DNA from: Mycobacterium syngnathidarum
GTDB taxonomy: Bacteria > Actinomycetota > Actinomycetes > Mycobacteriales > Mycobacteriaceae
Direction of reading: 5' to 3'
DNA: 64,000 nucleotides
Assembly: GCF_001942625.1 (NCBI RefSeq)
Contig: NZ_MLCL01000076.1
Location: forward strand, 1 to 64,000
Numbering within the stretch: position 1 is the first letter of the stretch; each line of letters begins with the position of its first letter. Below the pieces are notes generated by a model. The model had not been told where the DNA came from. It did no database searches and saw nothing but the letters and a program-made list of their open reading frames with translations. Shown in pieces: positions 42,298 to 51,910 of this stretch. The position numbers and the translations under genes are program-made.

Positions 42298-43158
42298 ATG
42301 ATGCACGGTATGGATCAATACCGGCGCGGGGAGTTCGTTTTCGACGTCATCGATCGCGGGCCGGCCGACGGACCGGTGGTCGTGCTGCTTCATGGCTTTC
42401 CGCAACAGAACACCAGTTGGGAGCCGATCATCCCGCTGCTCACCGCGCAGGGCTTCCGCTGTCTGGCGCCCAATCAGCGCGGATATTCGCCCGGCGCCCG
42501 GCCGCGTCGTCGTCGCGACTATCGCGGGACCGAGCTGGTGGAGGACGTCCTCGCGCTGATCGACGCCAGCGGCGCCGATCGGGTCCATCTGATGGGACAC
42601 GACTGGGGTGCCGCCGTGGCGTGGAGCGTGGCCGGTGCGGCGCCCGAGAAGCTGGCTTCGTTGTCGGCGTTGTCGGTGCCCCACCCGATCGCGTTTCTGC
42701 GGTCGCTGCTCACCAGTCGGCAGGGCCTGGCGTCGTGGTACATGTACGTCAATCAATTGCCGTGGGTGTCCGAACGGCTCATGCTCGGGCGCGACGGCAA
42801 AGGCAAAGCAATCGCCAGATCCTTGATCTCCAGCGGGCTGCCATCCGAGGCAGCCGAACGTGACGCCCGGGCCATGGCCGAACCCGGGGCCCTGACCGCG
42901 GCGCTGAACTGGTATCGCGCCATGCCGTTGAGCCGGTCGGGCCTGGGCGAAGCGCAGAGCATCACGGTGCCGACCCTCTACGTCTGGAGTGACCGCGATA
43001 TCGCGATCAAGGCCAAGCCCGCGCGCGACACCGCCAAGTACGTGAGCGGACCCTACCGATTCGAAACCCTCGCCGGCGTCTCACACTGGCTGCCGGAAGA
43101 AAAACCCGCGGAGATTGCCGAAATGTTCCTGCAGTGGTCCACAGCGCATCCGGTTTGA
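42298..43158 (+). CDS. Alpha/beta hydrolase, epoxide-hydrolase-like
   Basis: About 286 aa; alternative in-frame starts at 42301 and 42310, no clear ribosome-binding site. The HGFPQQNTSWEP oxyanion motif and the nucleophile elbow GHDWGAAVAW have Asp in the nucleophile position, as in epoxide hydrolases and haloalkane dehalogenases rather than Ser-hydrolases. The acid region is LYVWSDRDIAIK and the His is in AGVSHWLPEEKP. It lies 15 bp before an isopropylmalate-dehydrogenase-like gene and is probably co-transcribed with it. Confidence 0.86.
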   Translation: MMHGMDQYRRGEFVFDVIDRGPADGPVVVLLHGFPQQNTSWEPIIPLLTAQGFRCLAPNQRGYSPGARPRRRRDYRGTELVEDVLALIDASGADRVHLMGHDWGAAVAWSVAGAAPEKLASLSALSVPHPIAFLRSLLTSRQGLASWYMYVNQLPWVSERLMLGRDGKGKAIARSLISSGLPSEAAERDARAMAEPGALTAALNWYRAMPLSRSGLGEAQSITVPTLYVWSDRDIAIKAKPARDTAKYVSGPYRFETLAGVSHWLPEEKPAEIAEMFLQWSTAHPV

Positions 43159-43173
43159 GCGGAGGATGACGGT

Positions 43174-44238
43174 GTGCTGGCTCTAGGTGTGCTCCTCGGT
43201 GACGGCATCGGTCCCGAGATCGTGGATGCGTCGACCCGCGTCGCTGAAAAAGCCCTGGCCGGGGTGGCGGTCGAGGTGCGCTGGCGTGAGCTGCCCTTCG
43301 GCCTCGAGGCGATCGGCGACTTCGGATCCCCGCTGCCAGAACCGACGCTGTCCGAACTCGACGAGCTGCCCGGATGGATCCTGGGACCGCACGACAACGC
43401 CGGGTACCCCGAGCAGTTCCGCGGCACGCTGTCACCCGGTGGTGCAATCCGCAAGCGCTACAACTTGTTCGCCAACATCCGGCCCGCACGGACCTTGAGC
43501 GCATCGGTCCGGGCGCTGTGCCCGGACCTGGACGTGGTCATCGTCAGGGAGAACACCGAGGGGTTCTACGCTGACCGGAATATGTACGACGGCGCAGGCG
43601 AATTCATGCCCACGCCCGACATCGCGCTGGCCGTCGCGGTATTCACCCGCACGGCCAGCGAGCGGATCGCCCACCAGGCATTCCAGCTGGCGGCCGCGCG
43701 GCGCAAGTCCGTCACCATCGCACACAAGACGAATGTCCTGACCAAGACCACCGGCCTGTTCCTGGACGTATGTCTGACGGTCTCCGAGAGCTACCCCGAT
43801 GTCGAAGTCCGTGGTGAGCACATCGACGCACTGGCGGCGCGGTTGGTGAGCCACCCGCGAGACTTCGATGTGATCGTGGCCGAGAACATGTTCGGCGACA
43901 TCCTGTCCGATCTCGCCGGCCAGTTGAGCGGATCCCTCGGGATGGCACCGTCGATCAATGCCTCCCATACCCACGCCATGGCGCAGGCAGCCCACGGCTC
44001 CGCACCCGACATCGCCGGACGCGACATCGCCAACCCCGTCGCGATGATCCTGTCGGCCGCGATGCTGCTGCGCTGGCTCGCGGGTCAAGAGGACGGCACA
44101 CCGGCGCTCGGCGTCGCCGCGGACAACATCGAGGACGCTGTCCGGCGGGTCCTCGACGCCGGCGTTGGCACGGCCGACATCGGTGGTAGCGCGTCGACGT
44201 CAGCTTTCACCGAGCACGTGCTGGCGGCGCTGGACTGA
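43174..44238 (+). CDS. Isocitrate/isopropylmalate dehydrogenase family protein (tartrate dehydrogenase-like)
   Basis: A 354-aa beta-decarboxylating dehydrogenase: GVLLGDGIGPEIVDAS at the N-terminus, VRENTEGFYADRNMYDGAGE, the catalytic Lys in TIAHKTNVLTKTTGLF, the metal-binding Asp in ENMFGDILSDLAGQLSGSLG and the NAD site AHGSAPDIAGRDIANP. The HGSAPDIAG pattern indicates NAD. No leu genes are adjacent, so a role on another 2-hydroxy acid (tartrate, homoisocitrate-like) is as likely as leucine synthesis. GTG start with GGAGG 9 nt upstream. Confidence 0.87.
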   Translation: MLALGVLLGDGIGPEIVDASTRVAEKALAGVAVEVRWRELPFGLEAIGDFGSPLPEPTLSELDELPGWILGPHDNAGYPEQFRGTLSPGGAIRKRYNLFANIRPARTLSASVRALCPDLDVVIVRENTEGFYADRNMYDGAGEFMPTPDIALAVAVFTRTASERIAHQAFQLAAARRKSVTIAHKTNVLTKTTGLFLDVCLTVSESYPDVEVRGEHIDALAARLVSHPRDFDVIVAENMFGDILSDLAGQLSGSLGMAPSINASHTHAMAQAAHGSAPDIAGRDIANPVAMILSAAMLLRWLAGQEDGTPALGVAADNIEDAVRRVLDAGVGTADIGGSASTSAFTEHVLAALD

Positions 44239-44246
44239 CCCGACGA

Positions 44247-44266
44247 GCGCGGCTGTTCGACCGCGC
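44247..44266 (+). terminator. GC-rich hairpin
   Basis: GCGCGG and CCGCGC pair around CTGTTCGA, 8 bp after the dehydrogenase stop codon. No T-tail. Confidence 0.4.
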
Positions 44267-44342
44267 ACCCGGTGTGGGGGCGCATCCCGCAACAAGGCCA
44301 TAATCGAGAAACACAAAGATTGGCTATGGATCGGAGCGGGTA

Positions 44343-45812
44343 GTGACCAGGACCGATTCTGAGCGGTCCGCCTCCCCTGCGGCTCCCGGAATGCCACGTC
44401 GCCCTGGCGTCTTGATCGCCGGGCTGAGCCTGGTGGCCCTGACCGTCGCCATCCTGCAGACCGCGGTGGTGCCGATCCTGGGCATCATCGCCCACCAGCT
44501 GAACACCTCGTCGGTGGCCGTCAGTTGGGCCGTCACCGCCAACCTGCTTGCCGCAGCCGCGTCAACGCCACTGATCGGCCGGCTGGCCGATCTCCATAGC
44601 AAAAAGCGTGTCCTGCTGGGGGTACTGCTGGTCGTGCTGGCCGGCTCGGTGCTGGCCGCGGTCACCGCGTCGGTACCGCTGTTGGTGGCAGCCCGCGTCC
44701 TGCAGGGCGCCTCTTACGCGCTCTATCCGATCAGCATCGCGATCCTGCGCGAGGAGCTCGCCGAAGAGCGCCTGGTGCGAGCGATGTCGGTGTTGTCCGG
44801 AACGCTGGGTTTCGGCGGTGGTGTCGGTCTCGTGGTCACCGGCCTGCTGATGTCCCGCGATGCGGGCTATCACCGCGTGTTCTGGCTGACCACCGCTTTC
44901 ACCGCCGTCGTCATCGTGGTGGCGTTGGTCGTCGTACCCAACCGCCGGCCGGACGCCGGCGGCCCGATTGACTGGCTGGGCGCAGCCGGTCTGGCGGTCG
45001 GTCTGTCGTCGGTCCTGCTGGCGATCACCCAAGGCAACGCCTGGGGCTGGCGCCATCCGGGCACGATCGGCTTTCTGGTGAGTGGTGTCGCGGCGCTGAT
45101 CGGCTGGTGGTGGTGGGAGCGACGTGCCGCCGATCCCCTGGTCTCGACCGCGATGCTGGCCAGGCGGCCCATCCTGCTGACCAATCTGGCCACGATCCTC
45201 GTCGGGATGGGCCTGTACTTCGCCTTTCTCGGCCTCACTCAGTTCGTTCAGATGTCCCGTCAGGCCGCCGGCTATGGATTCGGCGCGAGCGTCTTGCAGG
45301 CCAGTGTCTACTTCCTGCTCCCCGGTGCGATCACCGGTTTTCTGGTGGCGCTCGTCAGTGGCCGCTACATCGACCGGTACGGCGCCCGCAGGGTGCTGGT
45401 CGTAGCCGCCGTCGCCGGAATCGCCGGATTCGTCATGCTTGCCGTCGCGCACGACCGTCCCTGGCAGGTGGTCCTGGCCGGTGTCCTGGCCAACGCCTAT
45501 ATCAGCCTGGGCTACGGCGCCTTGCCCGCGCTGGTCGTCAGTGAGGTGGGCACCAACGAGACGGGCATCGCCACGAGCATGAACGCGATCGCGCGAACGA
45601 TCGGCAGCTCGCTGGCCGCGGCCGTCGTCGCCGTGCTGCTCGGCCATCAAGTGGTGCCGTCGGAAGGCAGCTTCGTGACGATCTTCGTCGCCGGCGCGGT
45701 AACCGCCGGCTTGGCGATGGCCCTCATCGCGGTCTCGCGCGCACCCGACCGCCACGGCGAGTCCGTGCACACCATGTCGGAGTCGCGCGCGATGAACCAC
45801 GAGTGGGGCTGA
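44343..45812 (+). CDS. MFS transporter, DHA2-type drug exporter
   Basis: A 489-aa transporter with about 14 hydrophobic segments. Motif A (LIGRLADLHSKKRVLLGVLL, near residue 79) and motif C-like GGGVGLVVTGLL are present. The 14-helix count and length match the drug:H+ antiporter-2 family. GTG start, GGAGCGGG upstream. It stands alone between a hairpin and the polyamine transporter operon; substrate unknown. Confidence 0.9.
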   Translation: MTRTDSERSASPAAPGMPRRPGVLIAGLSLVALTVAILQTAVVPILGIIAHQLNTSSVAVSWAVTANLLAAAASTPLIGRLADLHSKKRVLLGVLLVVLAGSVLAAVTASVPLLVAARVLQGASYALYPISIAILREELAEERLVRAMSVLSGTLGFGGGVGLVVTGLLMSRDAGYHRVFWLTTAFTAVVIVVALVVVPNRRPDAGGPIDWLGAAGLAVGLSSVLLAITQGNAWGWRHPGTIGFLVSGVAALIGWWWWERRAADPLVSTAMLARRPILLTNLATILVGMGLYFAFLGLTQFVQMSRQAAGYGFGASVLQASVYFLLPGAITGFLVALVSGRYIDRYGARRVLVVAAVAGIAGFVMLAVAHDRPWQVVLAGVLANAYISLGYGALPALVVSEVGTNETGIATSMNAIARTIGSSLAAAVVAVLLGHQVVPSEGSFVTIFVAGAVTAGLAMALIAVSRAPDRHGESVHTMSESRAMNHEWG

Positions 45813-46089
45813 ACCCCAGATTCGCCTTCCTGCCGTCGTCGGTTTCCCGCCGAGACAGCGCGCTGAACTGCGAAACTTGAGCCGAGCCACTGACGCCCCG
45901 CAGGACGTCGGCCTGCCCACGCGCGGCGTGGCCGAATGCCCGCCATGCTATGGAATCGCGCTACCAAGCCACTTCAAACGAAGGATTCCATTGAAAAATT
46001 GTTAATTCATTGCGGAAACGGTTGCGAAGGTCGGCACAATCCGCGATGGTTTACCGACAGCTTCCAGGCTGCACCGGAGGAGGAGACCG

Positions 46090-47280
46090 CTGACCGGCCC
46101 AGATATCACCGCCGTCGACAAATCGACGGGACAGGACACACCCCGTAGCGGCTCGCCCGTCATCGAGATCGACCACGTCACCAAACGGTTCGGCGATTAT
46201 CTCGCCGTGGCCGATGCGGACTTCTCGATCGCGCCGGGCGAGTTCTTTTCGATGCTCGGCCCCTCGGGATGCGGGAAAACCACCACGCTGCGCATGATCG
46301 CCGGGTTCGAAAATCCCACCGAAGGCGCCATCCGCCTCGAGGGGGTCGACGTCTCACGGGTGCCACCGCACAAGCGCAACGTCAACACCGTCTTCCAGCA
46401 CTATGCGCTGTTTCCGCACATGACGGTGTGGGACAACGTCGCCTACGGACCGCGCAGTCAGAAGAAGGAGAAAGCCGAGATCAAACGCAGCGTCGACGAG
46501 CTGCTGGAAATCGTGCGGCTGACCGACTTCGCCAAGCGCAAACCCGGCCAGCTCTCCGGTGGGCAGCAACAGCGGGTGGCGCTGGCCCGGGCATTGGTCA
46601 ACTACCCCAGCGCGCTCCTGCTCGATGAGCCGCTCGGCGCCCTCGACCTCAAACTGCGCCACGCGATGCAGTTCGAACTCAAACGCATCCAGCGCGAGGT
46701 CGGCATCACCTTCATCTACGTCACCCACGATCAGGAAGAGGCGCTCACCATGAGCGACCGGATCGCAGTGATGAACAACGGCAACGTCGAACAGATCGGC
46801 AGCCCCACCGAGATCTACGATCGCCCGGCAACGGTGTTCGTCGCGAGCTTCATCGGTCAGGCCAACCTGTGGCCAGGCCGGCAGACCGGCCGGACCAACC
46901 GCGACTTCGTCGAGGTCGAGGTGCTCGGTACCACGCTCAAGGCCAAGCCCGGCGATACCACGATCGAACCCGGCGGGCAGGCCACCCTGATGGTCCGGCC
47001 CGAGCGGGTCCGCGTCACGATCGACCCGCCAGAAGGCGACGTCGCAACCGTGTCCGCCACGGTCAAAGATCTCACCTTCCAGGGTCCGGTGCTACGGCTT
47101 TCCGTTGCCGCACCGGATGATTCGACGATCATCGCCCACGTCGGGCCCGAGCAGGACCTGCCGCTGCTGCGTCCCGGTGACGCGGTGCACGTCAGTTGGT
47201 CACCAGAAGCGTCGCGGGTACTGCCCGCCGCCGACATACCCACCGCCGAAGACCTCGAAGAGATGCTCGACGACACCTAG
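46090..47280 (+). CDS. potA: Spermidine/putrescine-type ABC importer ATPase, CTG start
   Basis: About 396 aa. The fold needs the segment [20 protein letters not shown] before Walker A, which rules out the first in-frame ATG/GTG (GTG 46207). The only plausible start is CTG 46090, placed 6-9 nt after GGAGGAGGAG. Walker [10 protein letters not shown] lies at 57-65, then [26 protein letters not shown] and a switch His in VTHDQEEA. The C-terminal TOBE-type domain (about 280-380) is present. First gene of a four-gene uptake operon for polyamines or related compounds. Confidence 0.88.
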   Translation: MTGPDITAVDKSTGQDTPRSGSPVIEIDHVTKRFGDYLAVADADFSIAPGEFFSMLGPSGCGKTTTLRMIAGFENPTEGAIRLEGVDVSRVPPHKRNVNTVFQHYALFPHMTVWDNVAYGPRSQKKEKAEIKRSVDELLEIVRLTDFAKRKPGQLSGGQQQRVALARALVNYPSALLLDEPLGALDLKLRHAMQFELKRIQREVGITFIYVTHDQEEALTMSDRIAVMNNGNVEQIGSPTEIYDRPATVFVASFIGQANLWPGRQTGRTNRDFVEVEVLGTTLKAKPGDTTIEPGGQATLMVRPERVRVTIDPPEGDVATVSATVKDLTFQGPVLRLSVAAPDDSTIIAHVGPEQDLPLLRPGDAVHVSWSPEASRVLPAADIPTAEDLEEMLDDT

Positions 47281-47340
47281 ATGTCTGCGCCCCGCCACCC
47301 TCATTTGCGTCAAGCGCCCGAATACCCCGAAAGGCCGCCC

Positions 47341-48534
47341 ATGCCCGACAATCTCGATCCCCGACTGCTCGCCCGGCTCACCGCGAACCGGACCTCACGC
47401 CGCCGATTCCTCGGTGGCGGCGCCGCTGCGGCCGCCGCACTGGCGTTGGGGCCATCGGTCCTGGCCGCGTGCAGTTCAGGTGAGGAGTCCGGTGCGCCGA
47501 GCACCTCGGCTGCACCCGACGACGGGTCCCCGGCCACCGGCACCGTCCGCATATCGAACTGGCCGCTTTACATGGCTGACGGATTCGTCGCAGGATTCCA
47601 GACTGCCACCGGCCTGACGGTGGATTACAAGGAAGACTTCAACGACAACGAACAGTGGTTCGCCAAGGCGAAAGAACCGCTGTCGCGCATGCAGGACATC
47701 GGCGCCGACCTCGTCGTGCCCACCGAGTTCATGGCAGTGCGGCTTGCCGGACTCAAGTGGCTCAACGAAATCCGCGATTCGCGCGTGCCCAACATGAAGA
47801 ACCTGCGCCAGGACCTGCTCAACTCCAAGGCCGATCCCGGACGCAAGTACACGGCTCCGTACATGACCGGCATGGTCGGTCTGGCATACAACAGCGCCGC
47901 CACCGGACGTGACATCACCAAGATCGACGATCTGTGGGATCCTGCGTTCAAGGGCCGGGTCAGCCTGTTGTCCGACGTCCAGGACGGGCTCGGGATGATC
48001 ATGCAGTGGCAGGGTAATTCCGTGGAGGACCCGACCACCGAATCCATCACCAAGGCCGTCGATTTCATCCGCGACCAAAAGGACAAGGGCCAGATCCGCC
48101 GGTTCACGGGCAACGACTATGCTGACGACCTCGCAGCCGGCAATATCGCGGTGGCCCAGGCATATTCGGGTGACGTGGTACAACTGCAGGCCGACAATCC
48201 GGATCTGAAGTTCATCGTTCCCGAGTCCGGTGGCGATTGGTTCATCGACACCATGGTGATCCCCTACACCACACAGAACCAGAAGGCCGCCGAGGACTGG
48301 ATCGACTACGTCTACGACCGGGCCAACTACGCCAAACTCATCGCGTTTACCCAGTTCGTGCCCGTGTTGTCCGACATGACCGACGAACTCGCCAAGATCG
48401 ATCCCAAGATCGCGAGCAACCCCTTGATCAACCCGCCCGCCGACATGCAGGCGAAGCTGAAGTCGTGGCCGGCGCTGTCGGATGAGAAGACCCAGGAGTT
48501 CAACACTCTCTACGCCGCAGTGACCGGAGGCTGA
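47341..48534 (+). CDS. potD: Polyamine-type ABC substrate-binding lipoprotein
   Basis: About 397 aa from ATG 47341; an ATG at 47281, abutting the ATPase stop, is an alternative. The Tat signal SRRRFLGGG and lipobox LAAC (Cys44) anchor it outside. The solute-binding domain has SNWPLYMADGFVAGFQTATG, then DLVVPTEFMAVRLAG and LAAGNIAVAQAYSGDVVQLQ, as in PotD/PotF proteins. It delivers substrate to the two permeases encoded next. Whether the ligand is spermidine, putrescine or another amine cannot be read by eye. Confidence 0.9.
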   Translation: MPDNLDPRLLARLTANRTSRRRFLGGGAAAAAALALGPSVLAACSSGEESGAPSTSAAPDDGSPATGTVRISNWPLYMADGFVAGFQTATGLTVDYKEDFNDNEQWFAKAKEPLSRMQDIGADLVVPTEFMAVRLAGLKWLNEIRDSRVPNMKNLRQDLLNSKADPGRKYTAPYMTGMVGLAYNSAATGRDITKIDDLWDPAFKGRVSLLSDVQDGLGMIMQWQGNSVEDPTTESITKAVDFIRDQKDKGQIRRFTGNDYADDLAAGNIAVAQAYSGDVVQLQADNPDLKFIVPESGGDWFIDTMVIPYTTQNQKAAEDWIDYVYDRANYAKLIAFTQFVPVLSDMTDELAKIDPKIASNPLINPPADMQAKLKSWPALSDEKTQEFNTLYAAVTGG

Positions 48535-48539
48535 GGCCG

Positions 48540-49415
48540 ATGGCGGGTGTGGCCACCAGCAGCCGGCAGCGGAGCAGGATCGCGCCGTACCTGATGATCC
48601 TGCCGGCGCTGGTGTACCTCGGAATCTTCTTCGTGGTGCCGTTCTTCTCGCTGGCACGCACGTCGTTGTCCACATCAGGTGGCTCGGTGTATCTGCCCAC
48701 GCTGCAGTTCGATTGGAACTTCGGCAATTACGCCCACGCCTTCACCGTGTACCAGGACCAGATCCTTCGGTCTTTCGGCTACGCACTGGTGGCCACCGTG
48801 GTGTGTGCGATGCTGGCATTTCCGTTGGCCTACGTCATCGCGTTCAAAGCGGGCCGGTACAAGAACCTCATCCTCGGACTGGTCATCCTGCCGTTCTTCG
48901 TGACCTTCCTGATCCGCACCATCGCCTGGAAGACGATCCTGGCCGATGACGGCTTGGTGGTCAGCGCACTCGGCTCGATCGGCCTGCTGCCCAGCGAGGG
49001 ACGGCTGCTGTCGACGAGTTGGGCGGTGATCGGTGGCCTGGTCTACAACTGGATCATCTTCATGATCCTGCCGCTCTATGTGAGCCTGGAGAAGATCGAT
49101 CCGCGCCTGATCGAGGCCTCCAAGGACCTGTACTCGTCCAACCGGCGTAGTTTCACCAAAGTGATTCTGCCGCTGTCGATGCCGGGGGTGCTCGCCGGCA
49201 GCATGCTGGTGTTCATCCCGGCGGTCGGCGACTTCATCAACGCCGACTACCTCGGCAGCACCCAGACCAGCATGATCGGCAATGTGATCCAGAAACAGTT
49301 CCTGGTGGTCAAAGACTATCCGGCCGCCGCCGCGCTGAGCATGGTGCTGATGGCCATCATCCTGGCCGGCGTGCTGCTCTATACCCGGGCATTGGGGACG
49401 GAGGATCTGGTGTGA
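48540..49415 (+). CDS. potB: Polyamine-type ABC permease
   Basis: A 291-aa permease with six hydrophobic segments and the cytosolic EAA loop (LIEASKDLYSSNRRSFTKVI near 200-220) that docks the ATPase. It begins 5 bp after the binding-protein gene and overlaps the next permease by 4 bp. It pairs with the 49412 product to form the channel. Confidence 0.9.
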   Translation: MAGVATSSRQRSRIAPYLMILPALVYLGIFFVVPFFSLARTSLSTSGGSVYLPTLQFDWNFGNYAHAFTVYQDQILRSFGYALVATVVCAMLAFPLAYVIAFKAGRYKNLILGLVILPFFVTFLIRTIAWKTILADDGLVVSALGSIGLLPSEGRLLSTSWAVIGGLVYNWIIFMILPLYVSLEKIDPRLIEASKDLYSSNRRSFTKVILPLSMPGVLAGSMLVFIPAVGDFINADYLGSTQTSMIGNVIQKQFLVVKDYPAAAALSMVLMAIILAGVLLYTRALGTEDLV

Positions 49416-50257
49416 CCACTCAGGCCATGACCGAGCCGCTCGAGCAGCCCGTATCCAGGACCGTCAAGGGCTCCCGCAGGTGGGGTGACCTGGTGCTGCG
49501 GCTCGTCGCGGGCTTGGTGTTGCTGTACCTGTTTCTGCCGATTTTCGTGATCGTGCTGTTCTCGTTCAACGATCCGGCAGGCAAGTTCAACTACACCTGG
49601 CAGGGATTCACCCTCGACAACTGGGCGCACCCGTTCAAATACCCGGCACTCACCGACGCACTGAAGCTCAGCCTCAACGTCGCCGCGGTATCGACCGCTG
49701 TGGCGCTGGTGCTGGGCACGTTGGTGGCAATCGCACTGGTGCGTCAGCGATTCCGTGGCCAGAAAACGGTCGACACGTTTCTCGTGCTGCCGCTGACCGC
49801 CCCCGAGGTGGTGATGGGTGCCTCGCTCCTGACACTGTTCCTCGACCTGGGCTGGGCCACCGGCTACATGACGATCGTGCTGGCACATATCGCATTCCAG
49901 GTCAGCTTTGTCGCGATGACGGTCCGCGCCCGGGTGCGTGGTTTCGACTGGACGCTCGAGGATGCCTCGATGGATCTGGGCGCCAGCCCTACCCGGACGT
50001 TCTTCAAAGTGACCCTGCCCCTGATCGTCCCTGGAATCGTCGCCGCCGCGATGCTGTCGTTCGCGTTGTCCCTCGACGACTTCATCATCACCTACTTCGT
50101 CAGCGGCTCCACGGTGACCTATCCCCTGTATGTCAACGCTGCTGTCAAAGCCGCTGTGCCACCGCAGATCAACGTGCTCGCCACCGCGATCTTGGTGGTC
50201 AGCCTGTTGTTGCTCGTGGCCGGGACGCTGTACCGGCGCAAGCGGATCGACGTCTGA
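49412..50257 (+). CDS. potC: Polyamine-type ABC permease
   Basis: A 281-aa permease with six hydrophobic segments; EAA loop LEDASMDLGASPTRTFFKVT. The periplasmic FSFNDPAGKFNYTWQGFTLD near the N-terminus is typical of PotC. GTG start overlapping the previous stop. It completes the importer and converges on the EamA gene, 15 bp away. Confidence 0.9.
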   Translation: MTTQAMTEPLEQPVSRTVKGSRRWGDLVLRLVAGLVLLYLFLPIFVIVLFSFNDPAGKFNYTWQGFTLDNWAHPFKYPALTDALKLSLNVAAVSTAVALVLGTLVAIALVRQRFRGQKTVDTFLVLPLTAPEVVMGASLLTLFLDLGWATGYMTIVLAHIAFQVSFVAMTVRARVRGFDWTLEDASMDLGASPTRTFFKVTLPLIVPGIVAAAMLSFALSLDDFIITYFVSGSTVTYPLYVNAAVKAAVPPQINVLATAILVVSLLLLVAGTLYRRKRIDV

Positions 50258-50272
50258 ACCTGCGGTTCCTCG

Positions 50273-51145
50273 TCAACCGATTTCGGCCGGGACCGGTGTG
50301 GCGCGCGCTCCGGTGCGCGCCGCACCGATCCCCGCTGCCACCACGAGACAGATTCCGATCACCGCGGCCGGGGCCGGGATCTGGTGCAGCAGCACGAACC
50401 CGACCAGCATCGCGAAGGCCGGCTCCAGGGCCATCAGCGTTCCGAACGCCGCCGTGCTCAGATACCGCAACGCAGACATCTCCAGCGCGAACGGCACCAC
50501 CGGTAGCAGGACAGCCAGGCCCACACCGATCAGCAGCAACTGCGGGGTCAATTGGGGAAATATCGACGGCCCGACGACGGCAGTGCTGACCAACCCGGCG
50601 ACCGGCATCGACACCCCGAGTCCTTTGATGCCGGCTACCTCGTCACCGACCCGTTGGGTCAGCAGGATGTAACACGCCCAGCACAGCGCGGCACTCAGCG
50701 CGAAGAGCACACCGACGAGATCGACGTCGCCGGTCCAGGGCTCGGTGAGCAGCACGACACCGGCCGCCGCCAGCCCGGGCCACAGGATGCGATTGCGACC
50801 CTGTCCGTGCGCGACAGCCACTCCCAGCGGGCCGAGAAACTCCAGCGCACTGGCCGTACCGAGCGGGATGCGGGACAGCGCGGCCATGAAGAGCATCGTC
50901 ACCCCGGCAGTGACGACGCCGAGGGCGACGCAGGTCCAGAATGCGGACTTGGTGAAGGCCGAGGGGCGAGGCCGCACGATCACGAGCATGAGGACACCGG
51001 CCCATGCCAGCCGCAGCCACGCGGCACCCTCGGCACCGATCTGGTCGATCAAACCGACAGCCACCGCCAGGCCGATCTGCACGCAGAGCATGGAAGCCAT
51101 CGCCATCAGCGCGCCGGTACGCGCCGGATGGTGGGTCTTGCTCAC
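50273..51145 (-). CDS. EamA/RhtA-family transporter
   Basis: A 290-aa protein with ten hydrophobic segments in two EamA repeats (about 10-135 and 150-285). [17 protein letters not shown] and [20 protein letters not shown] are the paired repeat signatures of RhtA-type amino-acid/metabolite exporters. It overlaps the TetR gene upstream by 4 bp and is probably repressed by it. Efflux of amino acids such as threonine or homoserine is the known role of RhtA; the substrate here is inferred at best. Confidence 0.88.
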   Translation of the reverse strand: MSKTHHPARTGALMAMASMLCVQIGLAVAVGLIDQIGAEGAAWLRLAWAGVLMLVIVRPRPSAFTKSAFWTCVALGVVTAGVTMLFMAALSRIPLGTASALEFLGPLGVAVAHGQGRNRILWPGLAAAGVVLLTEPWTGDVDLVGVLFALSAALCWACYILLTQRVGDEVAGIKGLGVSMPVAGLVSTAVVGPSIFPQLTPQLLLIGVGLAVLLPVVPFALEMSALRYLSTAAFGTLMALEPAFAMLVGFVLLHQIPAPAAVIGICLVVAAGIGAARTGARATPVPAEIG

Positions 51146-51759
51146 GAGTTGTTGCTTTTGGGGACAACGATATTGGCCAGCACCATGCGAAGGAAGGGCC
51201 GATAGACCGCCTGGTCGTCCAACAGGCTGTTGAGGGTGACGCCGTCGTTGGCGGCCAGAATGACACGAGCCAGGTCCAAGGCCGGGATACCCACGTGGCC
51301 TCCCAGTCGGGCAGCGCCTTTGGCGATGTAGTCAGCCAGCGCTCTGACCGTTTCCTCTCGTTGCGCGGCCACCCGCTCCCGCGCCTCGGGGTTACGAAGC
51401 AGGAACAGGGTGTACTCGGATCCGAGGACGGCGCGGTCGGGCCCCTCGACGGCGACCAGATCCCGCCAGCGATCACCGAGTTCGTCGGCGTCGAGATCCT
51501 CGAGTCGGTGAAACGTGGCGATCACGTCGGCGAAGCCGTCGAAGAATTGTTGACGCTGTCGTTCGATGACCGCCAGGAACAACTCGGCCTTGCTGCCGAA
51601 GTGCGAGTAGATGGCGCCGCGGGTGTATCCCCCGACCTCGGCGATGTCTTCGAGCGCGGCCCCGTCAAACCCCTTGCGTGCGAACACCTCCTCGGCGGCA
51701 TCCAGCAAGACATTGCGGGTGTGCTCCAAGCGGCGTTGCTTGGTCCAGCGTTCGGCCAT
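51142..51759 (-). CDS. TetR-family transcriptional regulator
   Basis: A 205-aa protein with helix-turn-helix [20 protein letters not shown] then [17 protein letters not shown]. First gene of the TetR-EamA operon, divergent from the Rieske oxygenase gene. A TATACGT/ATGTATA palindrome in the 151-bp gap should be its operator. A close relative of that promoter lies at 40882, suggesting a wider local regulon. Confidence 0.88.
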   Translation of the reverse strand: MAERWTKQRRLEHTRNVLLDAAEEVFARKGFDGAALEDIAEVGGYTRGAIYSHFGSKAELFLAVIERQRQQFFDGFADVIATFHRLEDLDADELGDRWRDLVAVEGPDRAVLGSEYTLFLLRNPEARERVAAQREETVRALADYIAKGAARLGGHVGIPALDLARVILAANDGVTLNSLLDDQAVYRPFLRMVLANIVVPKSNNS

Positions 51760-51833
51760 GGGCCCATCCTGTCAAAGGTCGGCGCAGTTGTGTTCACACG
51801 CTTCACAGCCCAGATATTCATCCTTGTATTGCA

Positions 51834-51849
51834 TATACGTCTATGTATA
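51834..51849. promoter_or_regulatory. Probable TetR operator TATACGTCTATGTATA
   Basis: 7-bp arms with one mismatch around CT, leading into TATAGTAGTG, a likely -10 region for the Rieske gene. Matches ATACnnCTnTGTATA at 40882-40896. Confidence 0.6.
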
Positions 51850-51852
51850 GTA

Positions 51853-51866
51853 GTGACTGCAGTCAC
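51853..51866. promoter_or_regulatory. Perfect 14-bp palindrome GTGACTGCAGTCAC
   Basis: It lies 4 bp after the previous palindrome and 45 bp before the Rieske gene start. It could be a second operator or the first stem of the transcript. Function unknown. Confidence 0.4.
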
Positions 51867-51910
51867 AAATGACACCTCACCGCCCACATATCGATCGAGG
51901 AGGTCCGTCC

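Noticed and set aside
45917..45931. CCACGC-GCG-GCGTGG hairpin after the MFS gene.
   Set aside because: Short stem with a 3-nt loop, over 100 bp from the stop codon and without a T-tail; not a convincing terminator.
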